Of a stretch of DNA of 64,000 nucleotides, positions 49,366 to 62,809 are shown one piece after another; position 1 is the stretch's first letter; every line of letters starts with the position of its first letter. Location: assembly GCA_037389465.1 (NCBI GenBank), contig JAZARR010000183.1, forward strand, positions 32,501-96,500, given 5' to 3'. Made by a program: the position numbers and the translations under genes. The notes beneath the pieces are model-generated. The model saw nothing but the letters and a program-made list of their open reading frames with translations, did not search any database and had not been told where the DNA came from. This DNA comes from Baylisascaris procyonis (taxonomy: Eukaryota; Nematoda; Chromadorea; Rhabditida; Ascarididae).

Positions 49366-51179
49366 CCCCACGTGCACAGTTCAACAATTTAAAAAAATAA
49401 CAACCTGAAATTTGAACAATAATAAGAACACTATAATTCATAAATGAAAAAAAAAAAACGAATCGGGAGAAGTGCACAAGGCATGCTTGAACTCTTTCTC
49501 TTTCTAATATACCGTAATTACCAAGTTATACTGTATATCACCTATGGAATCCAAAGCACCTAAAAATTTCCAACTATTGCGCTGATTTACCGTAGAAAAT
49601 TGCGATATACAATGAAGTTATGCAGAATCAGGTAATTACCAAAGTCAAACCGCTATAAGCATCTTTCCGATTACTCGTTGCTGGATGATGTATTTTTACC
49701 GGCTCTCTCTCTTCCTTAATGGGATTCTAGCTCAACTGAATCATCCCCTTGAAACCGTTACTCTTGGGTGAAGCTGAACCTTCCAGCAGCACCTTGCTCA
49801 ATGTATACATCAATTACAACGCAAGCCATGTACTTTTAAGCATGAGACATTACAGCCATGGAATGCCTCTGCATAGAACCGCGTATTAACGATATGGACA
49901 GACTTATGGTGCACACGATTAGGTCAAGGAGTGGGCACTTGCGCCGTTGAATGTTTTCTATGAAGAAAGTTGCTCCATGGAGTGAAAGTTACAAACGGAG
50001 TATCTATGCATGGCACTAAGTAGTTAAAGTATAAATGAATGCCCTGATTAACACTTACTATAAGGCACCTAAAAATACTCTTGAGGCAACCGTCCGCATA
50101 TAGAAAGATCATTCGTGCCAGAAATGGCTGCCCGTAAATATCGTACCATCATCCGTGCGGAAATAGAGTAGCCCAGGTTAAGGCGCAGACAGAAAGCGGC
50201 CAACGATATGGGTTCTAGCTTAGCATTAATATGGATAAACACTGCTACAAATCTATGACCTAATGTGTTATGCATGGCGTTGAGCAATAATATACTGCGC
50301 AAAGTTGCATTGCTAAAATATATAAGATGGGTCAATGGTGCGCGGTTCGGTTATAACGTCATCGCTTCTATTATTCACAGTGTGAAAGGTGCCACATCAA
50401 TTTTCTCGTTTCCCTAATAAGATTTCAAGGAAAAAACCCCCATTTTCCGCTTCAAAGAATTTAGTCCTTCCCCCCCCCCCGCCACATCACTCCCAACTTT
50501 CCCCAACCTGAATAAATAATCGAACATCTTATACAGAAAGATTTACCTCGAAATCACTGATCACAACAGCAACAGACTAAATTAATTGGTAAAGAGAGGA
50601 CATATCGCTGATCGCCAATTATGCCACTATGCATTGATGCAACTCCGACATGTATAACTCAGAATTCAAGATATAACGACACACCTCTGCACTACACTTT
50701 CAAACAAAATTACAGGTTCTATCTTTACTAAACAATTGTCTATTTCAAATTGCTATTAAATATACAACATCATATAAAATATCACTGCATAATGGCATTA
50801 TGGTTAGCGTGCCGATCGACGATTTTATCGACAACACACTATTGGCAGCCGTTGTGACGACAGCGAAAAAGACAGGTGGCGAAGAAATATATCAGCATTC
50901 TTCTGTGGAAATTCAACATTTTTGAGCGACACACTCACCACTAAAGAAAAAATAAAAAACCTCAAGTAAAAAACGAATTCATTCGTTTTAAGCGAAGAGA
51001 CGAATCATGCATCATATAAACATTGAGTAAATTATGACCAAATCATCCCTAACAGTCTATACTTCTCGAAAAAACTAAAAGCTAATGAGAAAGAAAGAGC
51101 ATTCCGTTATTCGAAATAATCCTTTTATGGGAAATAAGAATACTGAACAAATTTAAATCAGGCAATAAGCATCCCCTCT
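49366..51179. other. Intergenic, upstream of LVDEV-repeat gene
   Basis: AT-rich with A runs near 49,447 and a C run near 50,470 followed by CACATCACT. Only short open frames without splice support. Any promoter of the minus-strand gene should lie in its left part, but I see no clear core element. Confidence 0.45.
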
Positions 51180-53096
51180 GAACCAACACCGGATCGATTT
51201 CACCCCCCACCCTCCCCTCTGCACCAACACCGGATCGGCTTCACACTCTCCCCTCAACACCAACAACGGATCGACTTCACCCTCTCCCCTCTACACCAAC
51301 ATCGGATCGATTTCATAAACCCTCCCCTCTACACCAACACCGGATCAATTTCACCCCTTCTCCCTCTGCACCAACACCGGATCGATTTCACCCCCTCCTC
51401 CCCTCTGTACCGACACCGGATCGACTTCACACACTCCTCCCCTCTACACCAACATCGGATCGATTTCACCCTTTCTCCCCTCTGCACCAACACCGGATCG
51501 ATTTCACCCCCTCCTCCCCTCTGTACCGACACCGGATCGACTTCACACACTCCTCCCCTCTACACCAACATCGGATCGATTTCACACCCTCCTCCCCTCT
51601 ACACCAACACCGGATCGATTTCACACCCTCCTCCCCTCTACACCGACATCGGATCGATTTCACACCCTCCCCCCTCTACACCGACATCGGATCGATTTCA
51701 CCCCTCCTACCCTCTCTACCGACACCGGATCGACTTCATACCCTCCTACCCTCTACACCAACATCGGATCGATTTCACACCCTCCTCCCCTCTACACCAA
51801 CATCGGATCGATTTCACACCCTCCTCCCCTCTGTACCGACACCGGATCGACTTCACACACTCCTCCCCTCTACACCAACATCGGATCGATTTCATAAACC
51901 CTCCCCTCTACACCAACACCGGATCAATTTCACCCCTTCTCCCTCTGCACCAACACCGGATCGATTTCACCCCCTCCTCCCCTCTGTACCGACACCGGAT
52001 CGACTTCACACACTCCTCCCCTCTACACCAACATCGGATCGATTTCACCCCTTCTCCCCTCTGCACCAACACCGGATCGATTTCACCCCCTCCTCCCCTC
52101 TGTACCGACACCGGATCGACTTCACACACTCCTCCCCTCTACACCAACATCGGATCGATTTCACACCCTCCTCCCCTCTACACCAACACCGGATCGATTT
52201 CACCCCCTCCCCTCTACACCAACATCGGATCGATTTCACACCCTCCCCCCTCTACACCGACATCGGATCGATTTCACCCCCTCCTCCCCTCTCTACCGAC
52301 ACCGGATCGACTTCATACCCTCCTACCCTCTACACCAACATCGGATCGATTTCACACCCTCCTCCCCTCTACACCAACATCGGATCGATTTCACACCCTC
52401 CTCCCCTCTACACCAACGTCGAATCGATTTCACACCCTCCTCCACTCTACACCAACACCGGATCGATTTCACACCCTCCTCCCCTCTACACCGACATCGG
52501 ATCGATTTCACACCCTCCCCCCCTCTACACCGACATCGGATCGATTTCACCCCCTCCTACCCTCTCTACCGACACCGGATCGACTTCATACCCTCCTACC
52601 CTCTACACCAACATCGGATCGATTTCACACCCTCCTCCCCTCTACACCAACATCGGATCGATTTCACACCCTCCTCCCCTCTACACCAACATCGAATCGA
52701 TTTCACACCCTCCTCCACTCTACACCAACACCGGATCGATTTCACCCCCTTCTCCCCTCTGCACCAACATCGGATCGATTTCACACCTTCCTCCCAACTA
52801 CACCAACACCCGATCGACTTCACACACTCCTCCCCTCTACACCAACATCGGATCGATTTCACACCCTCCTCCCCTCTACACCAACATCGGATCGATTTCA
52901 CACCCTCCTCCCCTCTACACCAACATCGGATCGATTTCACACCCTCATCCCCTCTACACCAACATCGGATCGATTTCACACCCTCCTCCCCTCTACACCA
53001 ACATCGGATCGATTTCACACCCTCCTCCCCTCTACACCAACATCGGATCGATTTCACACCCTCCTCCCCTCTACACCAACAGCGCATCGATTTCAT
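51180..53096. repeat. 39-bp minisatellite (~49 copies) with higher-order structure
   Basis: The unit is about 39 bp, containing CTCCTCCCCTCTACACCAAC, then ATCGGATCGATTTCACAC. Some units are 33-37 bp. Variants (ACCGG/ATCGG, GATCGACTTC, TGTACCGACA, CATAAACC) repeat in the same order about 579 bp apart (51,293 onward and 51,872 onward), and another set recurs at about 51,661, 52,239 and 52,510. Since 39 is a multiple of three, the minus strand stays open and reads VKSIRCWCRGEEG repeatedly. I regard this as non-coding. Confidence 0.93.
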
Positions 53097-54715
53097 CCCC
53101 TAGGTTTCTGCCGCATCCCCAAGAGTGCAATGAAGCGATCGCGTCCATCGCAAATAACATCGAACAGAGCTATGCCAACAGCAGAAAAATAAAGTTCGAA
53201 TCCTACTACCTGCCGATATGATTGGAGGAATGATTATTAGCGAAAGTGTGATAGGCTTCTATATTTTATGCGGTAAGAATAATATGAACTCCGTTCACTA
53301 TCGAAATTAAATGCCGCAAAAATTATCAGTAAAGATAAGGCCGTAATACCTGCGAATTGCAATATCTGACAAATCCTTAAAATAAACGATGAATACAACG
53401 GCAATAATAAGACCACATGAAAGCGTTCTACCACCACATAGTAAACTATATAATAAATGGAAAATCACATCAGAGATTGTGGCACAATATGCGCTTTTTG
53501 CATTTGAATCAAACCATCGATTCAAGCGGCTGCTAAAATAATCAAAAACAATAGAAAATAATGCAACTTTTTATGGAGCAGGCAATCGTACAAATCCTCG
53601 ACTAAAATATCCATTGTTGGGATGTATCAAACCGGCTGAGAATAAAACCATCCCGGCAGATGTTATGACAATATTAGGTGCCAATAAACTGTTCAATAAA
53701 TATTCAGTAAACAAACAATATATGGATTCGGATATCATCTACTAAGCATCTCTCACTTTGAAGTCGAAACTAGCGGACAAACAGAAAGACAGACAGACAG
53801 ACACAGACAGACAGGGAAACAAACAGACGTATGCTATAAGCATAAACGCTGCATATCACAATACAGTTTGCAAAAATTTACAAGAACATATAAAATGATA
53901 CTTCGGATCGCCGCATTAATGAGTCGTTGGGGTGTTTAAATTTTGTGATTGGAGAGTCATTACATCAGAATTAAACCCACAGTACGTACGAAAATTTTTT
54001 GGAAGAAACCAGAAAAATGAAGATTTTTGAACGACCTTAAATCTGTATAACTTTTTACTATATACGAAAAATTCGTAATAAATTTTTTCAAACGATAAAT
54101 TCTTAAATTCTATAGTAGAGAAGTAAAAGTTCGAAGAAATTGTACGTAAATTTGAAAATCAAATTCTAGACGAGCAATGCGTGATTCTCTAAGATTCTCC
54201 ACGCTGAATAAAACTTCTCTGAAGGTAGCTTCTCTAAGTGCTAACATAAAAAAGATTCTCTATAATGGAATAGGTTTTAATATCGGTTGAAAAATGCGCC
54301 ATCGTCTAAGTGCACTTTAAAAAGTCATAGGAATTTGTTTCAAAATGCCGTTTCATACGGCGAAAAATTATTAAACATATATTTCATCAATGAATCAAAA
54401 AACATTGAATTCACAATCGGCGATGACTGTAATCACAATTAAATATCGGTTACACAATTTAAGTTAATACCTCAGTATAATCATATATTTTATTTGATCA
54501 AAGGTAATATTTAGCATTTGAAAATTCAAAAAAAAAAAATAAAAAATAAAAAATAAAAATTCCCACGATTATTCGCCGAAATCAGATTAGTGGCGAAGAA
54601 AAGGAAACTGAGAAAAAGAAAATAGAAAAATGTTTCTGAAAATTATATAGTGAAAATCATAAAGATCTGCTTCTTTAGCAAATATAGCGACATTCTAGAG
54701 GAGTTGGCAAAACGT
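53097..54715. other. Intergenic, simple repeats, no supported gene
   Basis: AT-rich. It holds a short GACA-type run (53,781-53,815) and an A-rich tract of AAAAAAT units (about 54,527-54,560). Open frames are short and lack splice support. Confidence 0.5.
53781..53815. repeat. (CAGA)n-like microsatellite
   Basis: Interrupted CAGA/GACA run, seen directly. Confidence 0.85.
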
Positions 54716-54880
54716 ATGACGTACCATTATCTAACAATAATTGTACTGTTTATTTTTCCCTTCCTTACGTCTTTAACTAATGCGCAACATCAAACAACTG
54801 TTTCGCGCATCACTCTTTCGCTTCTATACTCAAACCTGCCTCACCTCTTATTCCCGATCTTCCCCTCCAGCATGTCATTC
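54716..54880 (+). CDS. Possible first exon encoding a signal peptide
   Basis: The frame opens at ATG 54,716 and runs 55 codons to a near-perfect donor, GTGAGTATAC, at 54,881. The first ~24 residues form a textbook signal peptide: MTYHYL, a hydrophobic core of Ile/Val/Leu/Phe, then TSLTNAQ with a plausible cleavage after Ala or Gln. The rest is Leu/Pro/Ser-rich. No downstream + strand exon in phase 0 could be identified, so this may be an isolated chance frame. It would be the only + strand gene start in the unique region besides a weak one near 62.7 kb. Confidence 0.28.
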
Positions 54881-55211
54881 GTGAGTATACGCCTATTAAA
54901 CCATTCGTCGCCAATGCGCGCAAAAACAAATAACACAAAGAGGTTGTTGATCGACTGATCAGAAATGCAGCTCACAGAGGTATCAAAGTTGCACATCGAA
55001 CTAGCGTACAAAAAAATGACGACCCTAAGGTACCGCAGGCGTCGACAAGCAGGGGATATGAATACACCCCAAAGGTTCGCCGACTGTTAATCCGTGACTT
55101 CGACTACTGAAATATGACTTCGTTCTCGGTGATTTTATCTCATCGTTTATGGGTTGATGGTGTATCACCTACATAGATTCTGTCACTCGATAACAATAAC
55201 CTAGCGTGACG
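54881..55211. other. Non-coding stretch, nothing recognised
   Basis: It holds the possible intron start of the + strand exon and the region downstream of the minus-strand hypothetical gene. No motif recognised. Confidence 0.4.
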
Positions 55212-57813
55212 TCATTTTAACCGCTGATTTTGAAGTTGTTTTTGTGCGAGAGTTACATTACACACAAAATAGCTTTCAAAAAGGTTTTGCATTGTTTTGT
55301 TCCCTTTCATTGTTTGTTCGCGAACCTTTGGAGGCACATTAGGGAGTCTATACACCTTCAGTATAGATCCGAGACCATGAGAGACGAGTGATCCTAGCCG
55401 ATAATCTCTAAACAATAATATCTGAACTCGCCTTTTTCAGGAATGCCATCCTGGAAAACGCGCAGCAAAAAATAGCTAACTGGCGAGTTTATACTTCGAA
55501 ATTGATTTACAGTTAAGACATTTCGCACCACTATCGGCTCATTAATGCCATTGAACACAATGTTGCACGAAGGCATACTTGGCAATTTATCAATTATCGC
55601 CTTTGCCTGTCAATTCCCAAAAATGGAAGAGTAATCGCCACTGCTGTGGAACTTCGATCGGTATCTATGTGACGTCGTACTAGGCTCCACGACATTAAAA
55701 ACCGGAAGACTGCTAAAAACCTATTGCCAGGCTATTGGTGCAGATTGCATTTATGGGGTTTTCACCTTGTGCAACAATAGGCCATCTCCAATCGGACGCG
55801 TATGTAAGCACGAAGTCACCTGTTCATTGGTAGCGGCACTCATAGATGAACATCAGAACTCCGCTTATGTCGTTCGATACGGTAGTAGCTTGACGTCAAC
55901 TACACTCGCATTAAAATATCAAAACCCCATCATAACTAATGATGCATAATACATGTCGATTCTTCAGCTAGATGATATATGATTCACGTTTTATAGAGAG
56001 CATCTAGCAATATCCTTACTTATATGCGTACAAGGAAAACGACTAAATAGTAGCAAATGAATCAAGAAGTAATAAAAAGTGTTTTAAAAAATCATCAACT
56101 GAACAAGATGCCATACATTCGTGGAAATATCAACGAATTAATATTACAAAAGTAGAGAATATTAGAGTACCATAAGGTATAAAACAACGAAATAAGTTGC
56201 ATGCCTAATTTCTTCTCTTAACTTTTAAAGTCACGAATTAAGTTGCTTGCAAAAAAAAGAAAAAAAAAATTCTTTAAAAAATACACTCTGACAAGTGGCA
56301 TCATCAGTGAGTAGAAGCGATCAACTAACTTCCGTTTCTTATCAACTCGTTCTAAAATACTAGCAATGACCTTAGGGTTGTTCATATAAGCTCCATACAA
56401 CTTTAAAACCTATTTGAATAAACATAAAAAATAATAAATCAACCGAAAGATTATATTTCTTTTTGAAGCGCTTAGAAAACAATCAATGCATTTCAATTCC
56501 CAAGTAGCTTTAATTTTCAACACATAATTTGTTAGCTACTATAGGCAACGAATGCTCGGAAAAAACCGCCGCGACAATTGCACCACGGAAGTTTTGCACA
56601 ATTCATGCTTCATGGATTTAAATACATCGCATCAACCGGCTGCTTAAATAGGCGAAAGCAACCAAAGAACAGCAGTCATTCAGTTCACGATAAAACTAAT
56701 TGGTCATGTAAATCTTGGATAAAACGAATCGGCTCCAGGTCATAACTTACTGGCAGCAGAAGGAAACCGCCTAATATGCTGGAATTGTAAGCAAATATAC
56801 CCCAGGCGATCCTAGGATACACAACGCAATAGGGAACTTATATCGCTTAGCTTCATGATTTGAAGGTTGCAGCTGCGGGCATCGGCTTCTGCACTAGAAA
56901 TCGTCATACGTCTGTCTGCACCAAACAAGCAGACACATACATACACAGACACAACAACACATCACTTCTATCAAAAAAATTCGAAATTTGCATAAAGAGT
57001 TCTTGCTCGTTCATGAGTGGAGTTAAGCAAACCAAAATGACGACAAAAATAAAGAGCTCTTGCAAGACACGATTGGTAAGCATCGTCAGAATCGGTCGTG
57101 CAGCTAGCTAGCTGCCTAACAGCCGCGAAACTACTCCACGAAACATCAACGAATAACACGGCAAACATTGCATCACACATAGAAAAAAACACTCTTCAAA
57201 AGTGTACGTAAAATGCAGAGAGCATAGATGAATAGGCATCACGAAGAGAACACATATATCATTGCAAGAAGACAACAAAACGACAACAGAGATGATGTGT
57301 AACGCAATCTGCGAGGAAGCATTCCACCTGCTTGCACAAATTAATCAACGGAAATAGTCCCCCCCCCCGCGCTTGCTAGAGATTCTAATAAAGCATTCCA
57401 CCAAGTTTATTTACAAAGGTGTTAGGTCAATTCCGCCATGACTTTCGTTCGCTGTTAAATAGCGCTATTAGTACGGCGAGGGATTCATGTGCAAAAGGAT
57501 TCAAGTAGAAAAAGACTGCTGGGAAGGGGTGGGAGTAACGAGAATCAGCAGGGGAATCTTTAAACAGACCGCTGGGAAGAGGTGGGAGTAAGGAGAATCG
57601 ACAGGGGAATCTTTAAACAGACCGCTGGGAGGGAGTGGGGGCAACGAGAATCAACAGGGGAATCTTTAAACAGACCGCTGGGAAGGGGTGGGGGTAAGGA
57701 GAATCGACAGGGGAATCTTTAACATCAGCAGCTAGATACCTAGCATGTGCCGCTACTTGTGACCCATTCAATATAACGCAAAAAATTGGGCCTTTTTTAT
57801 GAATATTAGCCAT
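55212..57813 (-). CDS. Tentative four-exon gene, hypothetical protein
   Basis: Proposed exons are 57,724-57,813, 56,287-56,409, 55,511-55,606 and 55,212-55,355, all phase 0, giving 150 residues. Exon 1 starts at ATG just downstream of an in-frame stop and reads MANIHKKGPIFCVILNGSQ, then VAAHARYLAAD. Exon 2 follows a T-rich acceptor (TTTATTCAAATAG) and is basic and helical in character (NNPKVIASILERVDKKRKLV). Exon 3 follows GAATTGACAG; it could instead run on to a TAG at 55,394. Exon 4 ends at TGA 55,212. Donors GTTAAA, GTGTAT and GTAAAT are weak to fair. I do not recognise the protein; no membrane segment or catalytic motif is visible. Exons 1 and 2 look the most protein-like; 3 and 4 are guesses. 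Confidence 0.3.
57512..57723. repeat. 53-bp tandem repeat, 4 copies
   Basis: The unit begins CAGACCGCTGGGAAG and ends GGGGAATCTTTAAA. Copies start at about 57,512, 57,565, 57,618 and 57,671, with few differences. It abuts the proposed donor of the hypothetical gene's first intron. Confidence 0.93.
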
Positions 57814-59350
<1,537 letters not shown>

Positions 59351-59858
59351 TCATTCAATTCCCATATCTTGCAGTCTACATGTTGCCACAGTTAAGTATT
59401 CAACGTTAATGCGCTCTACACATCTTACACTTTGTTCCAATTGTAATCCCACCGGAATATCCACTCTAATCTCGACAAGGGTCTTTTTCATATTATTGAG
59501 GGTTCGATTAAGTGCGGAAAATAAAGTTGCATCGATATGTTCATCGAGTATACGTACCGCTGCACTCGAGTGGTGATAATCGGGTCCATCACAATAAAGC
59601 ATAAAATCAACACCATATGATAGACCTGGTCTAACCACCCAACCTAATTGGCGTAATTTTCGATAGCACGCATAACGTTTCACAAAACTTATTCCTGCAT
59701 ATGAATAAAAACACCGCCAGAGATCATCAACTGAAAGTTGCTTATCGGCCGAAGAAACCTTCAAAACGCTCAAATCGTACATCAAATATATTGCTTCTTC
59801 CATGCCAAGACGAAGACGTCGATCCTTTGAGATCATATTTGCCCATAATTCCATCTGC
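59351..59858 (-). CDS. TSEN2: TSEN2 exon 2 (endonuclease catalytic domain)
   Basis: 508 bases from the acceptor TTTTGCAG to TGA, encoding the whole tRNA-intron endonuclease C-terminal fold in one piece. The end (VRCVERINVEYL) matches the last strand of Sen2 proteins rather than Sen34, supporting the subunit assignment. Confidence 0.88.
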
Positions 59859-61812
59859 CTGCAAAATTTATTGTCCATTAAAGAACCATGCAACAAAATC
59901 ATACGCAAAGTTCAAAAATTTTTCCCAATACTGCATCATATCAGATATCGTAGTCTTCTACTTGAGAGCCTCTTCCCTTTTCACTCCCTCTTTGTAAATC
60001 ACCTTCCAAGTAGACGACCGTTTCGTGAAATTTCGGATGATATTAGCGTCTCACTCGAATATAAGCCCACGTCAATCATCACTACTTATTGCTGTCTCAA
60101 CTATAAGTCCGTTGTGAATTTGGTGAGCGGTAAAAATATTGGATTCTTTTCAACTATAATGAGATGATCATAAAAAGTTGAAAAGTACACAATCCCAGAG
60201 TTTTAATTTAGTGCATATTTTTGGAAAATACTTTCGAACTATGACGTTTGAATCATGACACGCAATATTTTCCTCAAAAATATTGCTCACTGATGAAGAA
60301 GCAATATAAATAATAGAATTGCTTGAATTATAACAACGAGCTTAATAATAAAAATCCCGACGGGGCCAAGCTCGAATCAGTCTAAAACCAACGACATAAA
60401 AAGATGACAATCAGCGTGGAATGCAGCATCTACCGCAATTGACTATCACTATAACATTGAGCTTCATTTGGGTGACAAGTCAAGTGGGACGTGTCCTCCT
60501 TTCAGCAATTCTATCAAACATCCTATTCCCCTCCCATCCCTCCCCCCCCATGTCAGCCAAATCGACTGCCACACTTCGCTGTGTAAAAACGTTCTGTCCA
60601 ACTTGTTCAACAATATTTTCATTGGTATCCATTCTCAGCTTTCAGATTCAGAAACTTTGTTCAACAAAATTCTCGCAATTTCCCTTCATTTACTTTTTTT
60701 TTGTAAATAAAAAATGAGCAAATAATGTGAAACACCACTAAAATTTTCTCAGAATTGCATTGCTAGACGCACTTTGAGTTAGAAAGTGCTTGCGAATAGA
60801 AAAAAATCAGTCGGAGACACTACGTCGATGAGATTTATATTCATAATAACCTCAACGGATCATATAATTTCCACGCATACATATTTTCTCCATCCACACG
60901 GCAACCCTTCTACCTTTAGGCAAACACTCTTCACTATGCACTATACGAAACCATAGAAACCATAGTAACACTTCACCTTTATCGGTAAGTCTATTCTTGC
61001 TTGAGCATTTATTGCGCCTATATTGAATTCAGTTGTTATTTTAGGCATGATCGAGGATAAAACCAGAAAAAAAAAGGAAAAGGAATCTATGACCATATGA
61101 AGAATGGTTAAACCAAACGACAGACTCAGAACGGCGAATCACGACGGCTAAATTATCGACTCATTATATGTCTCGAATTAATTAAATATTTATGAATAAA
61201 GTGGAATAAAACTTACTTTGTATTTTCATAAATTTCTTCACTGTTGTTGGTTTCATTTCCAGTATCCTTGTTTTCCATACTTGCATCGGATGTTGACTTT
61301 TCTTTATCTTTTTCTCTGTCGGTTGGATCAGATCTTCGAGCGATCACTTCAGAAGAGCTATCCGCTGATGTGTCGAGATTCTTGCTATGTTCCGAGTCGG
61401 CGACATCGAATGGTGTTTCATTAGATGCGATCTTATCGGCTTCTTTCGAAGGAATATCCATAGTGTTTATTGTTGTACGCATCGCTTTTTCATGAATTTC
61501 ATTTGCTTTTTCAACTGTTGCTAATCTTAAAGCTCTCTTTTTTGTTTCCAATTTATTCATCACCTTTTCGGTTGAACTCAATGCATTTCTCTCAATTCTA
61601 AAACATTCTGGTGTAACGATCGGTTCACGTCGTTCAATAAAACACCCAAAACATCCCATATCATTGAGATCATTCGCCTCTCTTCGATCATTTATTAAAA
61701 TCTCACCAGCAAATAATACACCATTATAATGACCTGTTGGAACGATAATCGGACTTCTATAATTGTCGGGTACACCACGTTTTCGTTCGAAATACATCAA
61801 ATCCATTAGTTC
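59351..61812 (-). CDS. TSEN2: tRNA-splicing endonuclease subunit Sen2 (TSEN2), two exons
   Basis: In the TSEN complex Sen2 cuts the 5' splice site of nuclear pre-tRNA introns, working with Sen34, Sen15 and Sen54. Coding exons 61,217-61,806 and 59,351-59,858 join in phase 2 (donor GTAAGT, acceptor TTTTGCAG) to give 365 residues, shorter than the human protein (about 465). The N-terminus (residues 1-75) matches the Sen2 N-terminal region: ERKRGVP, then SPIIVPTG, then the GCFG motif. Residues 100-197 are a low-complexity, charged linker. The catalytic fold spans about 212-358: LGMEEAIYLMYDL, YRKLRQLGWVV, GLSYGVDFMLY, DYHHSS. Tyr285 and His293 keep the 8-residue spacing of the active-site pair; the usual Lys position appears to be Leu335. 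The start is ATG 61,806, six bases after a strong 3' splice site. Human relatives support beginning here. Confidence 0.88.
59859..61216 (-). other. TSEN2 intron
   Basis: A 1,358-bp AT-rich GT-AG intron with a C/T tract near 60,530. A + strand frame of 121 codons (59,802-60,167) overlaps its end antisense; I see no reason to call it a gene. Confidence 0.8.
61217..61812 (-). CDS. TSEN2: TSEN2 exon 1 (N-terminal region and linker)
   Basis: The exon follows the 3' splice site ATATTTTCAG and contains six untranslated bases, ATG at 61,806, 196 codons and two bases before GTAAGT. The AG lies so close to the ATG that the 5' UTR must come from a non-coding exon or a trans-spliced leader. MYFERKR three codons on is an alternative start. 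The second half is rich in Ser, Asp, Glu and Lys. Confidence 0.82.
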
Positions 61813-62732
61813 CTGAAAATATTTTATTATTCCATGAAAAAAAACGTTGATATTAGATGGATATCATTGACGTTAGAGCATATCAAATATTGAAGCATAT
61901 AATCACCTTGTGGAAAGATTTTAAACGTCATCGAAGTGACCGGAAAAAAAGTGGGAGCCAAAGGGGCATTTAGTTAGTTTGGCTGATCTTTGTAAATTAT
62001 GGCTGCATCAACAGCACCCCACTTCTCTCCCCCCCCCCACATCACTACCCTACCCTCTCATCTCCCATTTTACTAGGTGCTCACCCATCTGACGGGCAAT
62101 AAAGTTTCATTGGTATTCACTCGCCAATCATTCATCTTTCTAGCCAGAACGTACGTTCAATTTTATGCTTCTTTTTATTTATTCTTTAAGCTTATTTTGG
62201 CAAATCCATGAAACCTACAAACCCTATCATATCCCACACCTGAAACGCTCATCCATCCTTCTATCTCGACTTTCCGACTTTATATCTCTATTGCTCATAA
62301 GAATTAGCGGTGGAAATCCACTGATTTTATAACCGTTTGGATGTAATTCCATATATAATAAACTTGCTAAAGAGCTAAGTAAATAATAGCTAAATAAACT
62401 GTTGGTGGGAATTACGGCTCCCTAATATTTTTGCGCAATAAAATAAACCCTTCTAAAATATTTCTAAACAGTAAATATTTGCAGTAAGCAGTAGATAAAA
62501 CCCAGCAGCAACAATAATAAAATTAAAATAAATCAACAAAACGAAACAAAGCATTTTGCAAACAATATACATCACTCAAGAAATAACTTATACTGCGTTC
62601 ACTTCACCTGACTTTTTTTATAGTTAACCAAAATAAAAACTAATCGATGGGTGTTATCGTTTCATCGACACCCTTCCAACTCCTCGCAAACCATCGACAA
62701 AATAAGTAAATTCAAAATAGTCACTTTGCTAG
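61813..62732. other. Region upstream of TSEN2
   Basis: AT-rich; it contains the acceptor for TSEN2 exon 1 (61,813-61,824) and a 10-base C run (62,029-62,038) followed by CACATCACT, as near 50,470. No non-coding first exon or TATA box was identified with confidence. Confidence 0.5.
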
Positions 62733-62809
62733 ACCCGTTCACCTCTTACGATCCTATGTGTGATGATATTTGCAATTCCACATTTGACGATCGCTTACCT
62801 CTTTTCGCT
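62733..62809 (+). CDS. Weak candidate exon, unrecognised
   Basis: Between TTTGCTAG and the good donor GTAAGAG, an open + frame encodes about 25 residues (PFTSYDPMCDDICNSTFDDR and on). No partner exon was found. Likely chance, listed because the donor is strong and the composition protein-like. Confidence 0.15.

Noticed and set aside
51329..53096. Minus-strand frames of 64-166 codons reading VKSIRCWCRGEEG repeats
   Set aside because: They follow from the 39-bp unit being divisible by three; units of other length break the frame, and there is no start context or flanking exon.
53170..53225. GTTCGAATCC, a tRNA B-box-like word
   Set aside because: The flanking bases do not form a T-stem, and no matching A-box, anticodon arm or acceptor stem is present.
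55635..55949. Plus-strand frame of about 104 codons (…TLCNNRPSPIGRVCKHEV…)
   Set aside because: No ATG in its first half, no acceptor in the right phase to join the signal-peptide exon, and no recognisable family.
59802..60167. Plus-strand 121-codon frame
   Set aside because: Antisense to TSEN2 exon 2 and its intron; compositionally unremarkable, with no splice or family support.
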